A stretch of DNA of 64,000 nucleotides, taken from assembly GCA_001683735.1 (NCBI GenBank), contig LUGG01000001.1, forward strand, positions 930,001-994,000, given 5' to 3'. The notes under the pieces were generated by a model, which did no database searches, had not been told where the DNA came from, and saw only the letters and a program-made list of their open reading frames with translations. The DNA is from Grifola frondosa. Its lineage: Eukaryota > Basidiomycota > Agaricomycetes > Polyporales > Grifolaceae. Positions 22,530 through 34,100 of the stretch are shown one piece after another; position 1 is the first letter of the stretch; each line of letters begins with the position of its first letter. The position numbers and the translations under genes were made by a program.

Positions 22530-23014
22530 ATGTCGTTTGGTCGACCACCATCCGTTTCTACTGGCTTCAAAGTCACTCCTCCAGTATGCCTATTCGTTGT
22601 TCTTCATTCATAGGTTGCAACTAAGACATTATTTAAAAGGACCGGGGATCATTCCCTCTCGATCATGATGGTACGTTCATCGGCAATTGCCTCACTGCTT
22701 CGACCTGACAATGCGTCTTCAAAGGGGAGTGCAAAGAATTCATGAAAGTATATCTTGATTGTCTGCGAAAGAATACCAACAATTCCACGCCGTGCAGACT
22801 TTTAAATAGAGATTATCTCGACTGCCGTATGTCTCAGTGCGTCTTCCCACAATTCTGAATGTTACAAGGTCTGAATGCAAATCCGGCGTCTAGTGGATTG
22901 ATGACACGCGATGATTGGAAAAATCTAGGGCTGAACGGAGTGGAGAAAGCAGACGAGGGTGCAGTGAAAGACAATCCGAAGAATCGACCAAGTAACGTGT
23001 CATCTAGTTCGTGA
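22530..23014 (+). CDS. COX19: Cytochrome c oxidase assembly protein COX19
   Basis: A small twin-CX9C protein of the mitochondrial intermembrane space needed for copper delivery to complex IV. I assembled it from four exons: 22530-22583, 22640-22670, 22725-22836 and 22894-23014. The total is 318 nt, giving 105 residues. All introns begin GT and end AG. The protein starts MSFGRPPSVSTGFKVTPPDR, then GSFPLDHDGECKEFMKVYLDC. The two CX9C pairs are CKEFMKVYLDC and CRLLNRDYLDC, followed by the family RMxxGLM motif (RMSHGLMTRDDWKNLGL). The first in-frame stop ends the gene. It starts only 50 nt after the called end of the bZIP gene, which suggests that the bZIP stop is really earlier or that the transcripts overlap. 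Confidence 0.92.
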
Positions 23015-23558
23015 TGCTGCTGAATCGTCTTTTCCCTACACGCTGTCGTCCCAGAGGCTTCTTTGTGACTGTCGTGAAGCACAAGTCAGACAACAGGAGT
23101 TCAGGTTTTGCGAATGCTCAGGACGACGACTGCAAGTCAGTATTGGACGGGCGGTGAGCCTTGTGACATGTTTTTCGACTGGAAATGCGTCATGGGGTTC
23201 CTGGATGTACAAAGTGAGTCTACCATAGTTGCCTTTGGTGTGCAGGATCAAGTCCTTTTTGAAATCTGACCACCATTTGAGGTAGAGAATGAAAGTGATG
23301 CAAGACAAACGACGAAAACTTTCGAATCTTGAGCACCCACCGCGCGATGCATAGCAATAACCAAATGCATCATTACGTAGTATGAGTAAGTTCTGGCGCT
23401 TTGCACATCTTATGTATCAGTCAATTGACCCGTCAGAGTGAACGCACGCACGAGGGCTTTCGTCACTGTCGTCCTGTAAGCTACCTCTCTATGGTTCTAC
23501 AGTGTACTGTTTAATTTATAGTATATGGACCAGCTGCGATCGGTGAAATCAGATCGAC
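23015..23558. other. Spacer between COX19 and an F-box relic
   Basis: No gene recognised on either strand. This includes the COX19 3' region. Composition is AT-richer than the genes around it. Confidence 0.5.
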
Positions 23559-24250
23559 ATGTTGGTCACAGAGCTGCCCATTCTGACGTCTCCTCCTGGG
23601 TATCTCGACTCATTCAACGACTTCCATGCTCTCATTCCTACCTCCTGAATCTCCCGTCAAACGACATCTAACCCAATCCCGACCGTTATAGATTGCTCGT
23701 AATGAGTCCTTACTCCCACATAGACATCAAAGCTCACACGCTTGCAAATTGGGCCGTACAGTGTTCAGAAAAACTGTGGTAGCCGCAATAACCGATGGAC
23801 CATTGCGTCTCCTCGACCCTGCTCTCGATTTCTCCGCTGGCCCTCGCTAACGAGTTGAGGAATGTTTTACGCACAGCGCCCGAGGGTGATTGATCAGGTC
23901 GACAAAGAAGGCTGCCCCACGTATGGAGACTTGAGTACCTAATCCAAAGATTTTTCCGGAGGAGGCTGTCGATCTCGTGACAATCAATAACTGTCTTTTG
24001 CGACCTCGCTGGCCGCCAGGTCGTGAAGCCGCTCAGTTTGGAGACCCGCTCAAAATGGTATCACGGCTTCCTGCACGAAACCCGCAGCTCGACATGTGAA
24101 AATTGTGGGTGGATGGGATGTGCAGAATTTTCGAGCGTTCTCTTGATAAAATAAATACATGTTTTTAGGTGCAAGATGCAGGGTCTAGCGTCTCTAAGGC
24201 CTCTCATTCGTGTGCGGCGTCGTGGCGCATCGACGTATCAGTTGGTGTGG
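23559..24250 (+). pseudogene. Degraded F-box-like copy 4
   Basis: A decayed relative of the F-box-like genes at 0.5-4.6 kb and 53.1 kb. The start reads MLVTELPILTSPPGYLDSFN and then DFHALIPTS before a stop. It matches the family start MLLIDLPIDVLISLPGYLDS almost word for word. Further down, pieces in other frames match SPYSHIDIKAHTLANWAVQC (family IKARTLADWAVQ), a TDGPLRLLDPALDF stretch, VTINNC, and a final GLASLRPL piece like the GLASLRLV block of the 53.1-kb copy. Several stops and frame changes show it is dead. It sits just before the PIF1 gene on the same strand, and there is no sign of a transcript. Confidence 0.8.
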
Positions 24251-24543
24251 CCAGCCAAAATCAAGAAATCTATTTACTCAATATCTGGTTAGAATGGAGC
24301 TGAACTCGCGAGGATGTTCGATGCTATACGGAAGACTGGACTAGGCTCCCTAAATCACACTGCACTACTGTTACCATTGATTGACATGGTCCGCGTCAAT
24401 AGTGTGCATGGTATCTCAAAAAGAGTCAGGAAGACTCAAATATCCACCGATGTTCACGCGGAGGAACTTACCATGTGTAATCAACAAGGTACATAAGGAC
24501 TCTGGGGTTATTCGAATAGACGCCTCATGACTTGGACTTGACC

Positions 24544-27154
24544 ATGACAATGTGGCTGTTGTATACGATGGAGCCGCCATGGCTCTATCGACATCTACGT
24601 AGATCGTATTCACAATCGCTCTCGACGTCCAAATCTTCGAAAGCCAAGAGTAACAAATTCTACGCTGTGAGAGTCGGGAGAGACGGCCCGCAGATACATA
24701 GGACTTGGAATGAGGTAGCGATTCCAACCACAAAGCACTCCGATAAGTCATAAGTAGTAATTCTCTCAATCGATCGCGGGATCCAGGCAAAGAAAGATGT
24801 ACGTTACTTCGCTTAAGTTTGAAAGAAGTAATGAACGGGCTTGTTTTGTAGGTCGTTAAGTTCAGTGGCGCGATCCACAAATCTTTCAACTCTCTGGCCG
24901 ATGCTGAACGCTGGTTGGAAACGCCGCCGGCTACTTGTGGGGGTGGTTCTTATGTGGTATTGATTTCTATCTGTCTAAAGACCTGACTCCTCCAGTGACT
25001 CAGATACCTGTCTCGAAATCACCGAAGAAAAAGCAAACCCACGCAAATCAGAGTGCGGTCTCTAATTGTACAGCACCGCGCTCGACAGGCAAACTGTCCT
25101 TCGGACCAAGAATTGACGATTCTTTAGCCCCGAATCTTTCATCTATTGTATTATCTCCCGACCAACAAGCGGTGCTCGACAGAGTCCAGCGGGGCGAAAA
25201 TGTCTTCTTTACGGGACCAGCTGGTAAGTGAGTTGATAATCTCTTCTATTCAGCCCGTAGATCTGATGTGTTCAATAGGTACTGGGAAATCAGTTTTGCT
25301 GCGGGAGATTATCAAGATATGCGTTGATCGGCGTCGGAGACTCGCTGTGACTGCCTCAACAGGGATTGCGGCCATTAACATAGGCGGGACCACACTGAAT
25401 TCATGGGCGGGTATTGGGTTGGGTAAGGGCAGCAAAGAACGGCTCCTGAAGAAGATTCGGGGGAAAGGGAGACAACGTACCAGACACTGGTCTTTGTATA
25501 ACTGGCGAACAGTGGAGACATTGATAATCGACGAAGGTGTGTATCTTACACTTTTACCTTACGAGTCGTGAAACTAATGATAAGAATTAGTTTCGATGAT
25601 CGATGGCATGCTTTTCCATAGACTGGCGAGTCTACAATGATTTCTATTTCCCATCATTTGCGATTGTTTATGCACATAGGAATCTATCGCCCGTACGCTA
25701 AGAAACAACGATGCGCCATTTGGGGGATACAGGTGTGTCATGAAAGCTAAATTTTGGGTGCATTTTGGGATGAACGTCTTCTATCGCTGATCAGCTTGTT
25801 CTATCTGGCGACTTTCTCCAGCTTCCTCCAGTTCCGGACCAGATCAAGGATACAAAAATTCCGATGTCGTTTGCATTCGAAGCGGCATCCTGGTCACGAT
25901 GCATTGACCGGCCTATGACACTGACACAAATATTTAGGCAGAGTGATCAACGTACGTATGTTCTAGTATCCTCGGGTACTTGAATAGCAAAATTCAAATT
26001 TCGTGTCTTTGAAGGTTTCATCGAAATCTTAAACTCCATGCGGTTAGGAATCGTGGAGCCCGAAGCCACATTAGCGATCGAAAATCTGTCCCGGACTGTG
26101 AAATATCCTGATAACATTGAACCAACAGACCTGTATACCTCCGTTTATTGAATTACCATAAAGGATCCAAGCTCACATTGTCTCTCTAGCTGTCCTACAC
26201 GCCGTGAAGTCGACATCGTTAATGCAGCTCGGATGAAGATGCTCAATAGCAAAGAATACACTTACATCTCGGCTGATTTCCCCGGCCTTGACGAGGAGAA
26301 TAAGCCGGTCCCCGTCGCGCTTATGGAGAAATTGCTAGAGCGATTAGTTGCACCGAAGCGCGTCACCTTGAAGGCTTGTCTTCATCCATGTTTGGAAATT
26401 ATTGAACTCAGGATTGTCGTATTAGGTGGGTGCGCAGGTCATGCTTATCAAGGTCAGTATTATCGTTGGTGGTTCCCGCCCTCACCACTTTAAGTGTTCC
26501 TTCCTTGTAGAATATTCCACCAGGCCTGCTAGTGAATGGGTCTGTAGGACGTGTCATCGACTTTTCTACTCGAGAGGCCGCCGCGATGGCTGGCATCCAA
26601 GCCGCTAATATGGGCGAAGTACGCAAGGGCGCAGAGGTCGAAAATCATATCGGCGTGTGGCCCGTTGTTGAATTTTCGAATGAGGTCAAGATGCTCTGCA
26701 CATCAGCGTGTTTCGAGGTATGCAATGCTCAGGGAGACATAGAGGCGATCAGAGAGCAGGCAAGTTCAATTCGCCAACGCCACATTTTCACGGTGATATC
26801 GACCGAGTGAATGTCTTCCAGGTTCCTTTAATACTTGCATGGTCCGTCACCATTCATAAGTCACAAGGTCAGACCCTGCAAAGAGTCAGAGTGGACCTAG
26901 ATCGCACATTTGAAAAGGGACAAGGTAAGTTTTTCAGTCTCAGGACGGCAGCACTCTGAGACTTGATTTATATATCAGTCTATGTCGCTCTCTCCCGTGC
27001 GACGAGTATGGAAACCCTTCAAGTGTTGAATTTTCATCCGGAAAAGTATGCATCTACTCGCGAATGCCTTAGTCGAGCTTACATGCTCATATTTTGGTCT
27101 AGAGTAAGAGCCCATCCTCGAGCACTTGCCTGGATAAAACGGCAAACTGGCTAG
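24544..27154 (+). CDS. PIF1: PIF1-family DNA helicase with RNase H1 N-terminal-type domain
   Basis: A 5'-to-3' DNA helicase of the telomere, replication and mitochondrial DNA maintenance family. The basic N-terminus ([20 protein letters not shown]) could be a mitochondrial presequence. Next is an RNase H1 N-terminal (RNA-DNA hybrid binding) type module: [20 protein letters not shown], then [19 protein letters not shown]. The helicase core has FFTGPAGTGKS (Walker A), LIIDEVSMIDG (Walker B), [62 protein letters not shown] and YVALSRATS. The end is [10 protein letters not shown]. About 12 short introns are needed; three have GC donors (25626, 26374, 26760). A 12-nt microexon at 24787-24798 is inferred. 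All helicase motifs are present and in frame once spliced. Confidence 0.88.
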
Positions 27155-27404
27155 GGGTCTGCAACTTTCTGATGACTGCTTCGAGTTCCGCAGCACGTCA
27201 CACAGTCGTAACTGAGATACTTCTTGATAGCAAAGACAACCTCTGGATGCAACTGGCACTTGACAGCACGTCTTTCATTTCTACGGTACCGGACTTGATA
27301 TGGTCAGCAGACCTACTCACGTTCAATTGTTACCGCTCTTTCCAAGTTTACTGTGCAAATGCGAGATGGACATTAGATAGGCACATAAAGGCTAGAGAAT
27401 GGAG

Positions 27405-30400
27405 TTACCGCTTCCTCTTCTTGGTCATATCTACCTCACCTTTACCCGGGACGTACTCCACACCAGGGCCCCCATGCGCCACGGCCTCCTGACGTGCTTT
27501 TCTGTTGGGAATAATGACTGTTGAATCGTCCGGGTCGTCTTCGAGGGAAAGCTCGTCCATACTCTGTTGTAAGCCTGCTAGCTTGCTACCTCGAAAGTTT
27601 GCCTTCGCTCGACCGGCCTTGACGTCGGCTTCGAATATTGGGGAAGGCGCCACAGAAAGCATGTGTTTCGCCTTCGCCAATGGCGTTTGGGCTTTCATGC
27701 CGATCTTCGACGAACGACCCTTAGGTGTATTGGAAGTTGGTTGCTTGCTATCCTCGACGCTGGCACTGAGAACATCGCTATCATCTTCGTCGCTGCTGAT
27801 ATTTATTATATCTTCTGAGTTCCCAGAGATCTCGTCTGATGCCGACAATTGCAGGTTTGATTGTTTCTTGCTCTTTCCTGCTAAAGGAGAAGATGCTCGG
27901 CCCCGGCCGCGACCTTTTGAGCTACAGTACGATTCATCTTCTGAGGTAGTACTCTCATAATCTGCATCTCGCTGGATTATTTACGATCAGCAGGCGTAAC
28001 AACATACATGATGTCCACAACTTACGCCTGTAGCTGAGGATTCAAATTCATCTTCGTGGCTATCTTCCGTGACCACATCGGAACCGGTAGCGCCGGTGTC
28101 AGAACCTACTCGATGGGCGTGACCTTTACCCATGAAGGTTGATCTCTGCAGCATGTCGATCTTTGCATCCATTTTCGCCTCGTGTCGTTCAACCTGTAGA
28201 TATAGATGTCAACAAATACGCCGAGAAAAGTCGACCATGCAGAATGGCACGTTAAAACTTACCTCTCTCGTCAAGCGGCGCGCGAACATTTTTTCCATGC
28301 TTTGCATTCGTTCTTCCATCTCAAGCATAACTTCTTCCCTTGTGTCTGCTTCGATAAGGGCACAGCGCATCTCAGATTCATACAGCTACATGGACATTCG
28401 GTGTAAATAATACGATCGTCTGAAATGGTGCATCGGACCACTTACCTGAATACGAAGGTTCTCAATCTCGTCGAATAGTGCGTCAACAAGAGGATTAATG
28501 GGCCCGTCGCTGTTGTCTCCATTGTCATCTCCTTCATTCGGTTCTTCATCCTCTACGGGAAGAGTCATCAGTACGCAAGTACCAGCAGAACGTAATATCT
28601 CACCTTCCAGCACCTCCAGATGCGCCTCACTAACCTTTCTCCCAGGGCCACCTGTCGAGATTGTAACTTTCCGCCTATGAGGCACAACGGAGCTATCGCG
28701 TGCCTGTGCTTGGCTCTTGCTCGGCACAGGTACAACACGCGCGACCGTGGTGGTTGGGTTCGTACATACTTCCCGGGCCAGCGCGGCGAACTTCATGACG
28801 TGGACGTTCTCGTCAAAGCCTGTATCATATGGGTTTACATTGACGATCATGACCTGCATGTCCTTCCATCAGTGAGAACGAAGAGCTCGATGAGAAAACA
28901 CCCACCGCCCGGCCCTCGCCCACGAAGTAGTCCATGAGAACTTCAGTCAATTTACTATGTCGGAAAGGCACTATCGCGAGACCCCGCTTCACGTCACGCG
29001 TATCCATGCGGCTTCCAGCAGTGACACCGCCGGCCAGACTGCGCGCGACGGCGCGCTGATTTGCACGAAGCGTCTCCATGCACTGACCTAGAACCATGAG
29101 CGACTTGTTGATGTTGCCGGCTTCGCGAAGACGCTCCCCCGATGTATGCGTGTGCTTCGTGCGCTCAGAGCCTGCGAGGTCGACTAGCGTAAGACGCGAC
29201 GTCTGAATGGATGTAGGGTCCTAGGAAGGGAAAGTATCATCCATAGGTTGAGTTGTGCCATCAGTAACCTGTATATGCAGACGCAAGTTGGGAAAGGCCA
29301 CTTACATTGCGCTCGCCGCGGTGCACGCGCAACACTTTGATCGTAACCAATGCATGGCTCCGACTGCTCTGGCTATTTGCGAGCGTCCCGAAGACACGCC
29401 GGTGCAGTTGCCCAAGCCGGAGAAGCTCTTTCGCTTCCGTTGCGCTGTGAACACGAAGCTGTCGCAAGCCTGCAACGTACTTGCCCGCGTTGCCATCTGC
29501 AGAGGATCCCTCAATATCTGAGGAAGGACATGGCTTCACTGGCAACGCTTTGCGAGTGAGGAGGAGCGGGTGGGACTTGGACGAAGGAAGTGGAAGGTTT
29601 AGGAAGGCCGATGTAGGGCGCGGGATTGCGGAGCGCGCGTGGGGTGTAGGCGAGGACGGAGAAGAGATAGCAGAAGTATCGACCGAGGCTAGAAGGTCGT
29701 AAACTTTCTCATTATACACTTCGGCGTAGGAAAGCCAGATGGTATACTCGTGATTCCGGTCGAGCTTCAGAGCTGTGGAATCAGTGTCGACGGCTGAGGA
29801 GGCGGAAGAAGGCGAGAGATCGTCGAGTACGTCGACAAGCACAGGTAACGAGGAAGAGGCCCCGGTGCTATGGAAGGAATTGCGCTCCGACGACTCAGAG
29901 GCGAGTTCAACTCCTTGAAGGCGAACAGGCCGAAACTATTGATAGGCTTAGCCAGAGAAATAGGTATGGTATAGTAAAACAGCTTACACGGCCATCACCA
30001 TGCAACCCTTCAATGCTATTGAATATCACGTCCAACGTCCTGGGAAGGATCCCAGCACTGCCTTCATTACTCCCACCCTGGATGGTGTATGTTTTACCAG
30101 AATTTGTAACGCCGTATGCAAAAAGTAAGGCGTTTTGACCTTCAAGTAGATCGCGCACTAACGGGAGAGTGGTCTTGTTGAAGAAATCAGATTGCTGCAC
30201 CTCCGGGGGGAAAATGTGGGAGAACGTAAAAATAGAAGACGGATTAATACTAGACATGCGAGAATGGGAAGACGAGGATGAATGGTCCGACATGCGAACA
30301 GAGGTATCCGACAGAGGTTCAAGGTATGGCTGTGAAGACGGCTCTGCTTCACCCAGTTGAGGCCTGATGCGGAGGTATGCCTACGGTTGCGAATTGAAAC

Positions 30401-30742
30401 GAATACTATTGAAGCACAATAGCCGAGGTAGCGTACCTTGATAGGTTCTCTATCCGCGTCTTCCGGAACGTCTCTAGGACTGGAGATATTGAGAAATGTA
30501 GGATTGCCGGAAACTGGCTTGGTGGCAGCCGCTGGGGTTTTGGCATCGGGTGAGTTTGCTCTATTCAGGAGGGGTTTCCTCGTGGCAGTTGATTTCTTGA
30601 GAGCAGGTTCACTGCTTTGAGAAGAGGAAAGGGTTGCCTTGGAAGACGCCGCACGGGTAGTCCTAGTGGTAGTGGGAACAGGTGTTACAGACTTATTGCG
30701 GGACGACGCCCGAGTTGCAGGAGCTCTAGGTTTACTAGACAT
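27405..30742 (-). CDS. Kinesin-6 family motor (KIF20/KIF23-like)
   Basis: A microtubule motor of cytokinesis and the spindle midzone. The basic Ser/Thr-rich N-terminus (from MSSKPRAPATRASS) is followed by the motor domain: AYLRIRPQ, FAYGVTNSGKTYT (P-loop; the V-T-N form is typical of kinesin-6), NSQSSRSHALVTIKVL (switch I), LTLVDLAGSER (switch II), and INKSLMVLGQCMETLRANQ with FRHSKLTEVLMDYF. A long insert of about 120 residues (from VDVLDDLSPSS) sits before EYTIWLSYAEVYNEKVYDLL, also a kinesin-6 trait. The coiled-coil neck (MEERMQSMEKMFARRL) and an acidic Ser-rich tail end in MTKKRKR, a possible nuclear signal. It is divergent from Spc7. The clade assignment is fairly sure. Confidence 0.9.
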
Positions 30743-31155
30743 CAATAATATCTGTTAAGAAAACACAAGCAACAAGGGAGACCAAAAAATATCAGCTCAG
30801 AACTCAGAAGATGTCGAGATTGACTTGTGGCAGCCACGCGCAGGCTGATTCGAATTTCGCGACGCGAACAACACGAGGTCGCGTCTATCACGTGACCGAC
30901 GCGTTCATGGTGTTGCTCCGACGTTCGACGCGCACATTGCACTCTATTCCTTCTTGCGCCGTAGCGGCTTGTTTCCTATATTCGACGCGATTTCTTGGTT
31001 TATAATACAACTACTGTCATTGAAGGCTGTAACGCTCGGTGATCGTCACACCTAGGACGAGTGGCGAGTAGCTTAAGGTGCGCGGAGGTTCTCAATCCTC
31101 ACCGACTTAAGGTCGCGATTCATGGTTCAATTTGTGTCATACGCATCACCCAGTA
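30743..31155. promoter_or_regulatory. Shared divergent promoter of kinesin-6 and Spc7
   Basis: The 413-bp space between the start codons of two mitotic genes read in opposite directions must contain both promoters. I cannot name a binding site with confidence. A tRNA-like stretch at 31055-31130 was examined and rejected because the T-arm and acceptor do not pair. Confidence 0.6.
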
Positions 31156-34100
31156 ATGTCGCAAAAGATATCTCCACATCGACGCAGGTCTCTTGCTGTT
31201 CTAAGCCAAGGCTCTTCGGCTAGGTCGGGACCCTTGAGTCGTCGTCGGCGAGCATATAGCATTGCGCCAGGCGAGAAACTTAGTCCCGCCGCGAGGGCCC
31301 GTCGATTGTTGGTGAGTTGCCGCAAAGCATTCCAATCACTCACTCAGGATCTCATACTCCTAGGTACCACGCAAAAGTATTCTCAAAACCTCCGTCAACC
31401 CTGCCTCCCAGGATGCTACTACACAACCTGACAATACAGAGACGTCGGCCTTCATTACGCCTGATGATACTGGGGTAACTCAGTCCATGGAATTTACTCA
31501 AATCGCTCCTGCTGCTTCCCGCAAAAGCTTGGCTCGTCGCGTCAGCTTCGCTGAGAAGGCCTACGTGAAACTCTTCAAGGTTCCCGAGCAGAATTCTTCA
31601 TCTCCTGCTCAGGATTCACCATCACAGAGTCAAGATCAGCCTAATTACGAGAATGCAGTCCGAAGACGTAGCGCTGTTGGTCGTCGCTCCTCTTTAGCAT
31701 ACAGCGAATACGGGGAGCGATCCATGGATATGGATATGGACGACACTGCGCCCTTACCAGAAGAATTCCTCAAACAGTTTCGAACTCAAACGAATGAATC
31801 TGCTCTCGAAGATGATGACTTCACTGACGATGATGACGACGAAGAGGATATGGAGGTTACAGAGGCAATAGCTATGAACATCAATCGTAAGCGTTCACTT
31901 TCTTTAGGCGGACCCTCTTTTCCTGGCCGTGGTCGTTCTTCCATTGCTCCTTTGACGTCCTCACAATCGTATTCCGAGAATCAACCACCTCCTCGACTGC
32001 AAATATTGCACCTTCCTAGGCATGTCGAAGGACAAAGCTACGAGCACGATCAAGCTGAAGAAGATCAAGACCTGACAACATCGTCTAGCCGGTCATTCGT
32101 GACTGAGGGTTCATCGGGTGAGGACACTCAACCGATGGAGTTTACCATTCCCATTTCGCGCTCTCTCCGTGAACCAAAGCCACCCACTGAGGCCTGGTTG
32201 AAACTCAGAGCCATGACGCATGCGGGCGCAGAGCCGTATGAGCCACCACCTCCCGAGTCTGACGATGATGACGGTTTTGACCAACCGTCATACTCGCATG
32301 CGGCGGAAGATAGAGGCGAGGAACCGATGGAGCTGACGGATGCAGTGACGCGTCTCCTCAAAGCTCGCAGTTCGCTAGGCCTCCCGCCCCTCTCCGCCGA
32401 CACCACAGATGGTGGTTCTTTTGTGCAGGAGGAGCAGTTCCAGGATGACACCTTCACAAGCACGGAGGACAGTTTTGCAGACGACGATGTCGTCGGCGCG
32501 GGCGACCACACGGTGAACTTGACAAGCCTCCGCATGAGCCTTGGTACGCTCGATTCCACCATGGATGAAACCGACGTATATGATGAGGCAGCGGTGAACG
32601 TTCCGATCAATGCACCAACCTCAGATCAACCCTCCTTTGTTCCTACCACTGCCGCTGCTACCTCTACAACTTCTACGCTACAACTTCTACCGCTGCCGCT
32701 GCTATACCCGACGTTACCACCTCTTCATCCACGTCCAGCGTCTCGTCCAACCAGGCTCTGCCATCTGTGTTCAGCGCCCCACAACCTGTGAAAGGTTCTG
32801 TATTTTCTGCCCCCTCTGCAGCAACGAACATATTCGTCCCTGTATCAGCTCCGCGATCTCCAGGCAAACCACCCGCCCCCGCAACTGTGCCCAAACCATT
32901 CACATTCGGCATCCCCCGACCACCTTCGCCTGCCAAAGCTACTGTTGTCCCTCCACCGGCCAAGAGCCCCGCTCCTTCCTCATCCACGGCTTCTCGGCTT
33001 CCTGTACACAAGGGCACGGCCGCTTTCGCGCTACCCTCGACCCCTAAGTCGCCCCTCAAGCGGCCCGCCCCGTCTGACGCAGACGATGCAAGAAACAAGG
33101 AAGATCGGCCTAGCTCGGCAAAACGCCCTGCAGTAGGCAAGCTCTCACCATCGAAGAAAGCAGCCTTCGAACGTCCCGCACAGTCGGCAGCTGCGCCTGC
33201 ACTCGCCAATCGGCGATCGAGCATGGCCCGCCGCCCCTCTGGCTACTTTGCTCAAAGGAAGAGCCTAGGTGCTGGTGTCTTGCCACCGAATCTGTCTGCT
33301 ACTGGTGAGGGGCGTGGAGGGACACCTAAGAAGACCGCTGGGCCCGGATTGGGACTTGGACGTGCTCGTGCGAGCATGGGTGCGACACCCTCCGGCGCTG
33401 GTCTCGGGTTGAATCCGCCTGGCATTGGAATTCAAGGTACGACTGCCGAGGGAGGAGAGAACGGGCCTCTGTATCCCGACGTAGCTCGTATTGCAGTGGA
33501 AGGACCGCCAACGCCATCAAGAGTACGGAGTCCTGCTCCTGCTTCTGTCCAAGCTAAAGTTTGTGAGCGCGAGAGTCTTCGTCAGGCGATCGCGGCGCCG
33601 AGTGCCACGCGTGGATCGCCTGCACCTGCGTCTCCACGAATAGCCTCGCCCTCAGTGCGTGATGGGAAACCTGGCGTCGTCAACAGCTCCGCCACAGCTG
33701 CACAGAGGTTGAAGTCTCCCGTTGCATCAAGGCCATTTCTTTCGGGTAGTCCTGTATCGCAATCAGTTGCGATTCAGCCGCCAGCAGTCATAGAAGAAGA
33801 ATACGAGGAGGGTGACATGGAACTTGACACTACCACGGAAAGAGCGACGATCCCAACGACTCCCACGAGGTCGATTGTCTCTCAACAATGGCGAGAGGGC
33901 CTTCAAGGAGAGGATGCCTATGACGACGACGAAGGAGTGAGTTGCAATGACTGTTTTTGGTTTCTATCCTAATTTCATTCCTTGCTTTTTATAGCCGCCC
34001 ATATCGATTGAGCAGTTTTTTGCGATGACTGGCGTTCGCTTTATGGATGAGCTCACTACGCCTAAGCCACGGCGGTCCACCGTGCTGCCTGGCCAACTTC

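Noticed and set aside
31055..31130. tRNA-like stretch before Spc7 (D-arm-like gagtagcttaagg and a ggttcaa T-loop-like string)
   Set aside because: The anticodon loop comes out at eight bases, the T-stem does not pair and no seven-base acceptor stem exists. At best a chance or decayed resemblance.
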